This document shows positions 10,167-21,658 of a stretch of DNA of 64,000 bases, piece after piece. Below the pieces are notes generated by a model. The model saw only the letters and a list, made by a program, of their open reading frames with translations, searched no databases and was not told the origin of the DNA. Made by a program: the position numbers and the translations under genes. How positions within the stretch are numbered: the first letter of the stretch is position 1; every line of letters begins with the position of its first letter. The DNA is taken from contig ML976675.1 in assembly GCA_010015655.1 (NCBI GenBank), positions 519,291 to 583,290 of the forward strand, written 5' to 3'. Source of the stretch: Bimuria novae-zelandiae CBS 107.79. Taxonomy: Eukaryota > Ascomycota > Dothideomycetes > Pleosporales > Didymosphaeriaceae.

Positions 10167-13100
10167 TCATCGAATGTGAAACACCTGCTCCGCAATATTG
10201 AGGTCCTCCTTCAACTTTTGCACCTCTCCAAACATGAGTCCGTCCACGTAACACTCCCCAACGAAAGCCCACGTGTCGCCGGCCTTCTGTCGCAGGACAT
10301 AGGGCACGCTCCCACCGTAGAGCACCACGATTTTGTCTCCTTCTTTGGCATTCCGCGGACAAAGTCCCATTCTTGAATTTCCAATGTAGAAGAACTTTCT
10401 CTCGTGGCACGCTTTCCCCGCTAGGACGGCAAACTGATCTGCATCGCCAGTTTTAGCGTACTCTACAAACTTCGCACGGTCAACATCAAGTATGGAGAAT
10501 TTACGGTCCTCTCGAGCCCAATAGGCTGCGAAATCCGCAATGATCGAAGGAACGTTCTGCGGTGGCTCTACCTGCCCTAAAGGATACTCCGGGAAGGAAC
10601 GTGGAACAGCAAATCCAGCTGCCGTGATGGTATTGACATAGGCTTGTAGCTTCGCACGTTTCTGTGCGGAGTTGCAATAAGCCATTCCGATGACGTATCT
10701 TGACCACAGATCTGTGACGGCTTCGACATCAGAGTCCACCTGCAAATGTAGCTGTGGCGATAGCGTCAGGAGGGACGACACTTTGTACCCGACTGTGTCT
10801 ACAACAAAACCCGAGAGACTGAGCAGGTTCGCATCGCAGTCGTTTGTTGTTGCATTTAAGACTTGTTTTGTTGCGAAAGCCGCGTTGTATTTTCTGGGAA
10901 ATCCTAAGCCACGAATAGTAGCAATCGGAACATCGAGCTGGGGCATCCAGGTCGCAGACGCTTCGTTGGGCTGACCGCTAAAGGTATTCACGGCCGACAG
11001 AATATCCAAGTTCCCTGTTTGTGCGATTATTCCTTTCGCAAATCGCATATATACAGCGTCTTTGGATATCGTGTAGTCAGGCTGAAGGTAGTAAGGTAGC
11101 AAACCAGACGAGGTGTAAACATCGTTTGCCAGACCGAGCATGGCAAAAAGCTTGTCCCTAGGATCGGAGGCTTGAAAGTCGCGCGCTCGACAGACGAGCT
11201 CTATGATTGGCAGACCCCGTGGCTTTCTGGTATGTAGCAAGTTCAACCACAACTCGGGGAGGTAGCCTTGACCGGATCTTGCATGACCTAGTTCGACATC
11301 GGATAGACTCGTGTAACTACGCGTAAGAAAAGATTGCCAGAGTGCAGCTATAATGATAGCTTCAAAAGGGAGCGTGTATTCCCCGATGCGAGCTGTCACG
11401 GTTCGATGTGACGAAGCTTCCTGTAGAACCCAGACTCTGCGGAACCAGGGCAACGAGAAGAACTGCGCAAGCAATTCGTACGCTTGAATTGGAGAACTTC
11501 CTGGAATGTCGACAGTTGTAAATTCCTTCAACAAGTACAGATGTTCTTGATTGAGCTTCAAGCCCTCTGACCCAGCAATCGACGCAGCTTTGAGGCCGGT
11601 CTTAGCCAGTAAGGATTCGTAGATCCAACTGATGATTGGTCGAGCAGTTTGAGCGGACTGGCTTCCGCCTAGCCAAACCACGACGTCTTCGGCCTTGTCG
11701 TATATGCTCTTCATTAGCGCGACCTGATCAGCTCGTTCGCGAAGGTCGTTCTGGTTGATCGATATCATATCAATCCACATCAATCTGGTAGAGTATGTTT
11801 CAGAAGCTTGCAAACTTCTCAAAGCGCAGTACAAGTTTTCCGTGATGGCAAGTGACCGATGACGTGCGTTCGGTCCGTTTGCTTCTTTAATGTAGATAAT
11901 TCTGTCTCTTCCCCCGTCCCCCCAGCAGTAGGACAGGCAAATGTACTCCATGTCGTCTTGGTACATATCTGCGCAAACTATCTCACAGTAAATATCATTC
12001 GCAGTGGACAAGTTTTGTAACTTGACCAGGCGTACGCTACCGGGTCGCTCCTTTGAAAGTGGCGAGTACCGGAAGGTAGGATAAGCATCGAGGTCAATCT
12101 CTATCAAGCGGCTTGAAGATAGGTCATCATCCTGGCTGACGGAGTTTGTACGTTTTTGGTCTTCATTCGTCGAGTGATCATTGAGTGTTCGACTGGTCGG
12201 TTGCAGAGAGTAAAGGCTTGCTAAATCCCGACCGAGAAACTCCCGATTGGCAAAATGGGACGGGAAATAAGAAGTCATATTGGACGAATCAGCAAAGCCC
12301 TCTATCATGTCTCCTCGGGATGGTCCTGTTGTCGGTTCAAGGGGAGGCGTAAAAGCCTCCTGTTCCAAGACCGGATCTTCAACAACCGAGTCAGGTGATG
12401 TGGAGGGTGGGTGACGGCGTAATCGCTTTTGATCTCGGGCGGAAAACTCCATGTTAGCCATGGGTACTTGCGAGGTTGAAGGACGTAGGGAATGTAGGAA
12501 CAGCATGTTTTGTTGTTGTTGCTGCTGCTGTGCGATCGCTGCGTAACGGGAAACTTTCGATGGGTGGGATGAGCTTTGCGCAAGTTCTCCGACATAGGAA
12601 TTCCCCGTATGTACCGGTCTCTTGATACCAGAAATACCTCTATCGTCCTGGTCCTCGTATGATCTTGCTGCCCGTTCAGTAACCTCGGTATAGGTATTTG
12701 GTTGCGCAAAGCTCATGGAGTCGAACTCCGGTACCCGTTTTGGCTCGTCTGGGAATGCTTGAAATGAGTCTCTCTGATTAAGAGCATTGCCATGTTCGCC
12801 AGAAAAAGTATTGCTGATTGAAAAGCGGTCATTTGATTGATCTTCTGATGGCTGAGTAACGAATTCGTTGAAATGAAAAGAGGGAGACGATGTAGATGAG
12901 GCTTCAAGCCCATGGAGGAAACCAATGTTGATAATGCCAAGTTGTTGACCGGCGTGGCCGTAATCAAAGCCTGGAAAAGTATAAAATGTGTTGTCGGGTG
13001 AGCTTTCGAAATCGTACAAGTCGTTGGCTTCAGGTAACGACTCCTCTTCGACCAAGGGAAAAGCAGCATCCTCCACAGACAATCTCCGACTCGATACATG

Positions 13101-13843
13101 GTTCACAGGGGGTTTTTTGTTTGGAGTTGGCGCGTCCGCAGTCCCAGACATAAAATCTCCGGTAAGGTCAGTGTTCTGATCACCAATTGGAACATTGATG
13201 TGATCACTTTGTGGTAGGCCTGGTGGCGGTTCACTTTCGAAGTCCATACTGTCACTGCGGTTGGGTTTGGCATCACCGAACTCGGGAGGCCTCCTGTGTC
13301 CCTGTAACAAGTTGATAAACATCGTGTTTGCGCTAGCGCTGTTGGCCATCATTCGAATTTTGAGTGGGTCTTCGAGTTGTAGGTCTTCGTCTGCGTCCGA
13401 AGTCCCGGACATGGAATTCTTAGTAAGTTCAGTGCTCTGACCATCACTTGGGACATTGACGTTATCATTTTGTGGTTGGCCTGGCGGGTTGGGTATGTTT
13501 TCAACAAGCTCGAGAAGCCTCCTACGTTCCTCCAACAAGCTGAGGGATTCAGTGTTTGCGATAGCGTAGTTGGTCATCATGACGTCTCCTGTATTGACTA
13601 TCATCATTTGATCTTTGAGTGGACCTTGGACTTGGGGGTATTTTTCCACTGCTTTGCCTGCTGTCCATTAACTTGTGATTCAATATACAACCTACTAAGC
13701 ATACCTATGGTACTTGTGGATCCCTGCGAGGTTTCTGAGGGTGCTAAGGCTGGGTCGTTCTCCACCTTACCAGCCGCAACATCTCCAGCGATGAAGCTCA
13801 TATTTGCAGAAGCTAAATTTTTCTGCCATCCAGTGGACGTCAT
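10167..13843 (-). CDS. HET-domain (heterokaryon incompatibility) protein, large
   Basis: Proposed exons 13705-13843 and 10167-13648 with a 56-nt intron 13649-13704; phase is kept and the product is 1206 residues. If exon 1 is wrong, the first ATG of the large exon is 13607 (1146 residues). The N-terminal half is low in structure: two diverged copies of a roughly 80-residue repeat (about residues 54-132 and 140-218, each running from PLK-x-x-MM to MSGT-[SA]-DA) and a run of seven Gln near 420. The HET domain lies near residues 610-770 with CLSYCWGD, LMWIDMISINQND and YDKAEDVVVWLGG. The C-terminal part carries the usual region following HET domains (SDPRDKLFAMLGLA, PDYTISKDAVY). HET proteins mediate non-self recognition and cell death after hyphal fusion; partner and allele specificity are unknown. 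No NACHT or WD repeats are present. It directly borders the transposon block and shows no internal stop codons. Confidence 0.88.
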
Positions 13844-14430
13844 AGTCGTTGCTAGAACGTGGACGAGGAAGTCAGGTGGTGTGCCGTGTTCAGAACAACA
13901 ATTGTTGAGTGGCCTCAGCTTCTACATATCATCCGAACATGTGGCCAGAGCGGTATCGTATTGACGCACGTGCCACCCCGGTTCGCGTGCCGCCCCACTA
14001 ACAACATGCTCATCACCACAAAGATGAGGCTGCAGAGAGCCACAAAAGAGCTATTATTACAAGATTTTTTAGTAGAGAGACTTTAAACATGCTCGCGATT
14101 AGTATAGACTATTTATATTTACTTAAGAGAGTAATTATTTAGCTATAAAAGCGAACTTTTAGTAAAATAATTAGTATAGCTTTTAAGAACCTTTTTAGAG
14201 CAATACTATTATTAGCGCGTCTTTTAGGCTTAGGCTTTAAAAAAAAGGAGCTTTTAAGGCATTACGCTTACCCTTTTATAAAGTTTAAAATACTTTTACT
14301 ATATTTTAAGCTACTCTTTTTACCTTACGCGTAGTCTCTTATTTAGTTTTTATTTAATTTTTCTCTATTTTAGCTTTCTTTTTCTTTATACGCTTTTCCT
14401 TCTTCTCTTTTTTTTAAGTAGCTTAGTAGA
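13844..14430. other. HET-gene upstream region and edge of the AT-rich block
   Basis: Sequence to about 14,045 has ordinary composition and presumably holds the HET promoter. Beyond it the sequence abruptly becomes very AT- and TA-rich with no coding signal, the left edge of the RIP-mutated transposon block. Confidence 0.6.
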
Positions 14431-14614
14431 CTTGTAAGCAGTTGGGTGGTATGTGTGAAGGTAGTATATTGTGTGTGTAATTGTCTGAGTTGCTCTGTGT
14501 GTTGTTCTGTGTTGTGTTGTGTGTACATGGAGTGATCAGAGGCTCGTATATGGAGATAGAGCTGACTCATGAGACTAGTGTCGTTATGTGACATATCTCT
14601 GGGCTGCTTACAAG
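14431..14614. mobile_element. Putative 184-bp MITE with 11-bp perfect inverted ends
   Basis: The segment starts CTTGTAAGCAG and ends CTGCTTACAAG, an exact 11-bp inverted repeat. The inside is GT-rich and looks unmutated compared with the AT-rich sequence on both sides. Short length would protect it from RIP, which normally spares short repeats. No clear target duplication is visible, and an overlapping 74-codon frame has no features. Copy number elsewhere is needed to confirm it. Confidence 0.4.
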
Positions 14615-14924
14615 ACTTCTAATGCTCCTTTTAATTAGCTTTTATAAGCTCCTCCATATACTAAAGTTATTTATTTACTCTCTTGCGTGTACGTGTCTCT
14701 CTAATCTTATAAAGAGACTAAAGTAATATACTACTATAGTACTCTTACCTCTATTATAAGTTAAGAGGCCTACTGCGCTTTTTATAACACTTTTTAGTAT
14801 TAAGAGCGTTACTTAAGTCCTTGTTTTTATATTAAAATAGTTAGTTTTATACTAAAAAATAGTAAAATGTTTAAGAAAGCGCCTTTAACTCCTTAGTAGT
14901 AATATCTTCTACTAACGTACTTTA
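14615..14924. other. AT-rich, RIP-like sequence left of E0
   Basis: About 310 bases, TA-rich, without coding signal or a repeat that I can match inside the window. It is probably an older transposon relic that hosted E0. Confidence 0.5.
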
Positions 14925-15242
14925 CAAGCGAACGGGTCGCATAACCAAACGGATTAGGCACTTTCTTAGCGTAGTGACAACACCACTATTAATAACACTA
15001 CTATTAAATTTTGTATAATAATTACATTGCGTAAGGTTTCTAACGTGCTAGACAAGTCCTTACATTATACCTAGTTAATATACACTCCCTGCAGTGGTAT
15101 AGAGCTTAACTTAAAGCCTCTAGTATCGCATTGCTATTCTTGCCTCGTGTAGTTTCTAGAGGCGCTATAGGCTCTTATAATAGCTTAATTACTTCCTTAA
15201 GTATAAGACTCTCTCTTTAAGTAATATACTTAACTTTCTTAT

Positions 15243-15446
15243 TGTAAGGGGCTGCGCAAAATATGCCGATGCCTAGTAATAAAGTTATGTTTAATAAGGA
15301 ATTAAACTATCTAATAGTAAGGCGGAACTTATACGTGCCTTACTTTAGTTAAAAAGCTTTAACAAGTTTCTATAGCTTTGCTCTATCTAAAGAAGCACTA
15401 AGGGTTTTACTAAAAAGTAACATAATAAGGCTTCTAGCCTATTATA
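15243..15446 (-). repeat. G1 left (3') LTR, 204 bp
   Basis: Direct repeat of 52272-52475, same length, differing mainly by transitions. The adjacent CTTAT at 15238-15242 matches the base run after the right LTR. Confidence 0.9.
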
Positions 15447-15551
15447 TTACCCCCTCCTTTTATATAGCGTCTAGATAGAGTTTATTAGATCCCTGCTAAA
15501 ACCTTATAGGAAGGAGCTATATGTTAAGATCTTAATATAACGTAGTTTATA

Positions 15552-17384
15552 ACGTAATCCACTAGTAAGCTGCGTACACCAGTGAGCTGCGCACCCCACC
15601 AAAACGCGTCACGACGCGTCCACCTTTTTAACTATAGCTTAACAACAACGAGCTTAATTACTATTAAAAGAAGGCAGACTTAGTCTTACCCTTATCTTAA
15701 TTAAGTCTTATTTTTATTAGTTAATTCGCGCTATAGTAGCAGCCTATAATATCTCTAAATTAACCCTCTAGTCGCGCCTCCGTGGTGTCTAAGCTAGAAT
15801 TAAGACAACGTCTAATAAGCGCAAGCTATTACCTTTTAAAGAGTAGTCTTTCGTTCGCTAGATCCTAGACCTTAATAGACAAGGCTTTCTACTCTATATT
15901 ATTAATGTGCGCTAAATAGCAGACGTCCTGCTTTAAGCTTAAGGCTAGATCCCGCCTCTATAGCCTATTAGCAAGAACTAGGTGTCACGCTTTATTAATA
16001 GCTAGGTAGAGCTTATAACTAAGTAAGATAAGAAGCTGCATGCTTAGCGTGTTCTCTATTAAGATCTAGTTAAGTTTAGAGCCTAGTTTAAGCTTATTAA
16101 GGACACGCGTCAGAAGTACGGCATAATAGATAAGGATATATATAATTTTGATAAGATAGGATTTATGATGGGGGTCGCCAGCACGTCTAAGGTTGTTACA
16201 AGCTCTAATAGAGTTAGGCGAGCAATTACTATACAGCCTGGCAATCGCGACTAGGTTATAGTAATTAAATGTGTTAGCGCGTTAGGCTGGGCGCTCTTGC
16301 CATTTATTATACTGTCTAGAAAGCTACACCAAGCTAGCTGGTATTGGCTTATCCTAGGCGATTAGAGGCTTGCAGTAAGCGATAATGGCTAGATAACTAA
16401 TAAGCTTAGCCTAGAATAGCTTAAGCACTTTAACTATTAGACCGCGTTGCGCTTAGCTAGAGCCTATTACCTGCTTATTCTAGATGGCTATAGCAGCTAT
16501 GCAACGCCTAAGTTTAATTAGTTCTGTACAAAGAATAAGATTATTAGTCTCTATATGCTAGCTTATAGCTTATATCTGCTATAGCCGCTAGATATTGCTT
16601 ACTACGCGCCACTTAAAGCTACGTACGAATGCGAGGTGTCTAAGCTTGCGCGTAATTATATCTTTCACGTTAATAAGCAGGAATTTCTTGATATCTACAC
16701 GCGTATTAGGGCTTTAGTCTTCTTAGAGTAGTTAATTAAGAGTAGCTTTTAAGTAGTAGACCTTATCCTATACTATCTTAAGCGCGTCCTATTATCGCTT
16801 ACTATAGTCTAAACGCCGTCTCCCCTAAGGCAAGAAGCTAATAGTAAGAGGCGCTAGACTACTAAGATATCTTATATAGTTACTTAACTATAGTAGTAAG
16901 CCTAGCTACTGCGTAGCTTCCTTAGTTGTTAATCGCAGAGCCCTACACGTTAGGCTCTAAGTTAGCTTATAAAAGGATGTTAGATAGCGATGCACTCTGC
17001 GACAATCTTTACTAAGGAGAATACTAAGCTACGTTAGGCTAATTATCGCTAAGAGAAAAAGAGGCAACAGCGACGGTAGTATATTGCTATAGGAGGGACT
17101 CTCACAGGCTAGGAAGGTTAAAGGCTAGCTATAGAGGCAGAAATGAGGGCGCAGGTAGATGTCCAGAGCCAGGCATCTTAGAGCTATTAGCAAGCACTAC
17201 TAACGTGCTTAAAGTGCCATATGCAAGGCTATAATAAGACTTAGTGTATAAGTAATTAGGAATATTTTGTACATATATTTATATAGGTTTAATTTAGTTA
17301 TTGTTTAGCTATCTGTTAAAAAGGCGCACGCGTTTGGTGGGGTGCGCAGCTCACTGGTGTACGCAGCTCACTGGTGGATTACGT
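15552..17384 (+). mobile_element. E1: pogo-like DNA transposon in the E4 left TIR, at the E2 junction
   Basis: Inverted ends ACGTAATCCAC (start 15552, reverse complement ending 17384) with a TIR of about 50 bp containing two tandem copies of CAGTGAGCTGCG (one mutated on the left). TA duplications at 15550-15551 and 17385-17386. Length 1833 bp. The start sequence ACGTA is shared with E0 and E4. It sits exactly between the left end of E2 and E4, so it arrived after E2. Confidence 0.83.
15645..16960 (+). pseudogene. E1 pogo-type transposase remnant
   Basis: The plus-strand frame reads through many TAG/TAA codons as a pogo/Fot1 transposase: an N-terminal helix-turn-helix region (LRGVQARIKTTSNKRKLLPF), then DIYNFDKIGFMMGV, where the catalytic Asp block is still present and the following Glu/Thr have become Lys/Ile. 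A stretch equivalent to LPFIILSRKLHQASWY, LLILDGYSSYATPKF (second Asp) and a decayed LQPLD box follow. Stops fall at former Trp (TGG) and Gln (CAG) codons, so both strands were mutated. Confidence 0.75.
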
Positions 17385-17386
17385 TA

Positions 17387-19214
17387 AGCGAGCTATCTGT
17401 ATAAGCGAGCTATCACCCCACCAAACTTTTCGCAATACATTACCTTGTTTCAATAATGGCTCAACCACCTCCTGCTCAAATACTCTATAACGAAGCAGAT
17501 ATTCTTCTAGCTATCTTAGCAATTAATTAAGACCAGATCTAAAGCGAACAACGCGCTGCAGTAATCTATAATGTCCCTTAAAGTACACTACGCAACTAAC
17601 GCGCAGGAATTATTACGCGACGTAATTACTAGCCTAAATTAAAAAAGCTTACTAAGCTAGAAGAGGAGGTAATTATTAGGCATATACTTAATTTGGATTC
17701 GCGAGGGTTTGCGCCTACCCTAGGTGCTATACGAGATATAGTAGATAAGCTACTCGCTAAGCGCAGCGCTGGCTAGGTTGGTTAACTATGGCCGCGCAAC
17801 TTTGTTAAGCGAACAGATTACCTTACTACACAATTTAATTAGCCGTACAATTAACAGAGAGCTCTATATAAGGATCTAGAGATAATTAAGGCGTGGTTCA
17901 ACCTTATAGCGCGTACTAAAGCTACCTACGGTATCTGTGATTAGGATACCTACAATTTTAACAAGACTGGCTTTATAATAGGCAAGATATCGTCTTAGCT
18001 TGTTATTACAGGTTTAGAGAGACGCGGCAGGCTAAAGGCTATCTAGCTAGGCAATTATAGGTGGACTACAGCAATTTATAGAATTAATACTACTAGGTGG
18101 GCGATCCCGCCCTTTATTATCTTCCCTAGCTAGTATCACCTCTCTACCTAGTACGAGGACGACAATATACCGCGCGACTAGGCCTTTATAGTAAGCGATA
18201 ATAGCTAGACTACTAATAAGCTTAGAGTAGAGTGGCTAAGATACTTTATTAAGCATATAGTAGAGCGTAGGGTAGGCGCGCGCTAGCTACTTATACTTAA
18301 TAGCTATAAGAGCTATAACTTGCTTAAATTCTAGTAGCTTTACAAGGAGAATAATATTTATACTCTTTATATGCTACTATATTTGTCGCACCTTCTATAG
18401 CTACTTAATATAAGCTACTTCTTGCCATTGAAGCGCGCGTACAGCCGCTAGATTAAGAGCCTAATACGCGACCACATTAGCTATATTATAAAGCTAGAGT
18501 TCTTACTAGCCTTCTGCGTAGCCTATAAGTAATTAATTATAAAGGAGAATATCTGCGCAAGCTTTCGAGGCGCTAGCCTAGTCCCACACGATCTAGAGGC
18601 AGTAATATTAAAGCTTAATATAAAGCTTCGCACGCCTACACCGCCTGCGCTAAAGGTTACCCTCTAAAAAGCTAAAACACTAAGTAACGCGCGCGAGCTA
18701 GAAGCTTAATTAACTTTAATACGTAATAAGATTTAAAGATATAAAAGCTTATTATTTGCTTCTATTATTATAGCGCTTAATTAGCTTAAAAAGGGCGCTA
18801 AAGTAATAGCTTATAAGAGTACGCTTATGCGCGATCGGATCGCGAGGCTTAAATAGGTAAATAGGGCAGCTACATCACGAAGAAAGCGACAAAAGAAGCG
18901 GATATAGAAATAAGGCACCCTTATAAAGGTAGAGGTAGAAGAGATTATTGCTTAAAAGGACGTTAAGCAGCAGCTAGAGAGCGAAACGCGTTAAGGTAGG
19001 GCGTAATTAGGTGCTAGTTGGCAGGCTTTAGCGCGCTGCAGCCGCTGCAGAGAGACTAGGTATAACGCGCGAACGTGTGTAAAGCGTACTATAAATACTA
19101 CTTAATTTATAATAGTAATTATATATAATTATTATATCGCGTTGTTGTGTTAAGTCACTATAAAGGCGATGAAAAGTTAGTGGGGTGACCACTCGCTTAT
19201 ACTGACAGCTCGCT
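17387..19214 (+). mobile_element. E2: pogo-like DNA transposon inserted in the E4 left TIR
   Basis: Inverted ends AGCGAGCTATC (start) and the reverse complement of AGCGAGCTGTC (end), TIR about 50 bp with the internal repeat AAGCGAG and the motif CACCCCAC also seen in E1. The TA at 19215-19216 and the TA now displaced by E1 (15550-15551) are its duplication; excising E2 and E1 regenerates TTTATAACGTGTCC of the E4 TIR exactly. Length 1828 bp. Confidence 0.82.
17456..19010 (+). pseudogene. E2 pogo-type transposase remnant
   Basis: ATG at 17456 opens MAQPPPAQILYNEADILLA, then a decayed helix-turn-helix/CENP-B region (around LEEEVIIRHILNLDSRGFAP), DTYNFNKTGFIIGKI (Asp changed to Asn), a RWAIPPFIIF-like stretch, IVSDNS and TTNKL blocks, LLILNSYKSYN (Asp to Asn), and a decayed LSHLLQ-L box. 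Numerous TAG/TAA codons at Trp/Gln positions. The C-terminus is basic (SRRKRQKKRI). Confidence 0.74.
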
Positions 19215-19235
19215 TAACGTGTCCGTGTACCCAAT

Positions 19236-19437
19236 CTATCGCGTGCAATAATCGGTAGAAATCTTGGCGCCATCGCGAAATTCGCGCCCGCCCCCGCCAA
19301 ACTCCCATACAAATCGTGAATTTGACTATGACGCGTTGATAACGGCCCACCATCCGTAGAATACTCGCCCGTAAGACTTGAAGCTGTATAAATACGTATA
19401 TAGGGCTATACTGACGCTTTTTTTTGGTGGAGTAGTC
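19236..19437 (+). repeat. E3 left terminal inverted repeat
   Basis: About 200 bases repeated in inverted orientation at 22674-22875. Most differences are transitions, plus a small length difference in the GCGCCC(GCCC) tract. Ends just before the ORF1 start codon. Confidence 0.88.
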
Positions 19438-19444
19438 CGACGAT

Positions 19445-21223
19445 ATGGCTGCTGATCGGCCACAGAGGGCGCGTAGGGCCCCTTTGAAGCTCACAGAGCA
19501 AGCTGCCGTCGCTGGGGTACCCGTACGGGGGCGTAAGACCCAGAAGCAGACTCCATTAACGACCCGTAAGCCTACTGGGGGGCGTTCAGCGGGTAATAAA
19601 GGATTAACGGCGCGCGTACAGCGTAAGAAAGTCCGCTAGGTAGAGCAACTAACAACTAACTTATGCCTTAGCAAAAGCAGCTACAACAGCTCCTCTAGCG
19701 CACCCTACTCAAGTTACTACACAAAGTACTCCAGAAGAGCAGCCAATCGTGCTACAGTCATCGCCGCCGCCGCTACTACCTCAGCAGCCATTACAGCAGC
19801 CTGAGGGCCTTAAGCCCGCCGTCGACCCGCCCGCGTTGCCAGAGAGGCCTGTCACGCCTCGCGCGCTCCCTCCTACGCTCCATCGCTCAGCTAGCATATC
19901 GTCGCTGCCGCCACAGCCTGAGTTTGACGTAGAGGTGGACTATAAGCTTATCGTTAACGGCAAGAGCGCCGTTCACCGCGCTCCAGAGCGACACGATCGC
20001 TTTATGTGGTGGCTCGATAACGTTAAGAAAGTCGTAAACGAGATGCTAGAGCAGCCGGAGGCTCAACTGAATAGGCGCGATTATGAGATTAAGAGTCGTA
20101 CAGTGGGCTTTCGAGCGGGTATAAAGACACGAAAAGTCCTGATAACGCTGGCCAACTTCAGCCAGGTAGAGAAGATAAAGCTTCACAAAGCCATGGACTA
20201 TCAGGTCTCTAAAACGCCTGGCGTTCGACTTATAGAGGTGAGCGTCGAGGTGCGAGTTAGGTCCAGGGCTCTTGAGAAAGCCTTCAAGCGTAACCAATCG
20301 TTCAACGAGCCATCGTCCGATATAGGTAAAGCAGCGACGCCACTACCAGAGAGGAACTCGCGTCGTCAGCAACAGCTTCTTAACGAGGCGAGAGCTATAC
20401 AGCGCGTTGATAGTTTAGCGTCGGCGCAGGACTAGGAGAGACATATCCACAAGCACTAGCTCTGTCGTAACAGTGAGTGTACAAACTTCGAAAATTGGTG
20501 CTGGGTAACGCCTAGCTTCGAACACTACGCTATTGCTGCTGCCGATTCGAAGTCTTGGGCGAACGCGATTGTTGCTGGCCAGGCAGAGCTCCTCGCGCCG
20601 CCAGTTACTCTTATAGACTACTGGCGGAGCCCTGCTGGCGGTGGTAACCAGTTAAAGCGTCGGAGAGGCAAGAAGAAGCGTCGCGATGACTCTAATAGCG
20701 ATAAGAGCGATAACGAGAAGGAGTTTTGGCGTAACCATCGACTCCGTGAGCGCAAGAGGGAGCAGCAGAGAGCTAAGGATGAGGCTCGCTGGCGCGACGA
20801 GAGGCATGAGTTACTCAAGCTCCAGCGCGATGGGGCCCAGCTGCAGTCAAACTTGGGCGTATTTGGCCAGCCAGCCATGCCAGTGGCTCCTCAGGTAGCC
20901 AATCCGCCATATCCTGTGGCTGCTGCTTATCCTCAGGGAGCTCCTCCGTTGCAGCTACAGCAGCTACAACAGTATTACTCGCCCTTGCCAAGTCAACGTC
21001 CGCGTACGCCGGGGAGCGCTCTCGCCATCCCAGTACCGAGTTCGAGCCCTGTAAGCGGCCAGGAAGACACAAGGGCAACCGTAAGGGACTTTTTCAACTG
21101 GCTAGTCGCCCAGCAGCCAGAGGAAGATCGCTACGATTATCAGCAGGCTCAAGAGGTAGCCATATCGGAGAAGTGGACTATTAAGGATCTCAAGGAGATG
21201 TCTAACGTTAGCGGAGAGCTCTA
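19445..21223 (+). pseudogene. E3 ORF1, transposon-borne protein of unknown function
   Basis: ATG at 19445; a 49-nt intron 19623-19671 (GTAAGA...CTTAG, with CTAAC) joins a basic N-terminus (RRAPLKLTEQAAVAGVPVRG) to the long frame. A globular region (residues about 120-240, VDYKLIVNGKSAVHRAPERH, WWLDNVKKVVNEM) follows. The frame meets TAG at 20433 and another TAG at about 20457, then continues open in the same frame to the N run at 21224. The second part has a Cys motif (LCRNSECTNFENWCW), a basic Lys/Arg/Glu stretch (KRRRGKKKRRDD), a Gln/Pro-rich linker and a final FFNWLVAQQPEE...EKWTIKDLKEM segment. Both TAGs fit CAG to TAG. I do not recognise the family; the C-terminus is hidden in the gap. 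Confidence 0.62.
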
Positions 21224-21658
21224 NNNNNNNNNNNNNNNNNNNNNNNNNNNNNNNNNNNNNNNNNNNNNNNNNNNNNNNNNNNNNNNNNNNNNNNNNNNNN
21301 NNNNNNNNNNNNNNNNNNNNNNNNNNNNNNNNNNNNNNNNNNNNNNNNNNNNNNNNNNNNNNNNNNNNNNNNNNNNNNNNNNNNNNNNNNNNNNNNNNNN
21401 NNNNNNNNNNNNNNNNNNNNNNNNNNNNNNNNNNNNNNNNNNNNNNNNNNNNNNNNNNNNNNNNNNNNNNNNNNNNNNNNNNNNNNNNNNNNNNNNNNNN
21501 NNNNNNNNNNNNNNNNNNNNNNNNNNNNNNNNNNNNNNNNNNNNNNNNNNNNNNNNNNNNNNNNNNNNNNNNNNNNNNNNNNNNNNNNNNNNNNNNNNNN
21601 NNNNNNNNNNNNNNNNNNNNNNNNNNNNNNNNNNNNNNNNNNNNNNNNNNNNNNNNNN
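21224..21658. other. Assembly gap (435 N)
   Basis: A run of N inside E3 that hides the 3' ends of both convergent ORFs. Its length may be an estimate. Confidence 0.99.

Noticed and set aside
13470..13964. 164-codon plus-strand frame opposite the HET gene 5' end
   Set aside because: Antisense to the HET N-terminus and intron; starts with a non-ATG codon.
14370..14594. 74-codon frame rich in His/Thr/Gln
   Set aside because: Caused by the GT-rich core of the putative MITE; low complexity.
15540..19220. Ten extra bases left between E1 and E2 as an excision footprint
   Set aside because: Disappears when E1 is given the ends ACGTAATCC with TA duplication; the E4 TIR then heals exactly.
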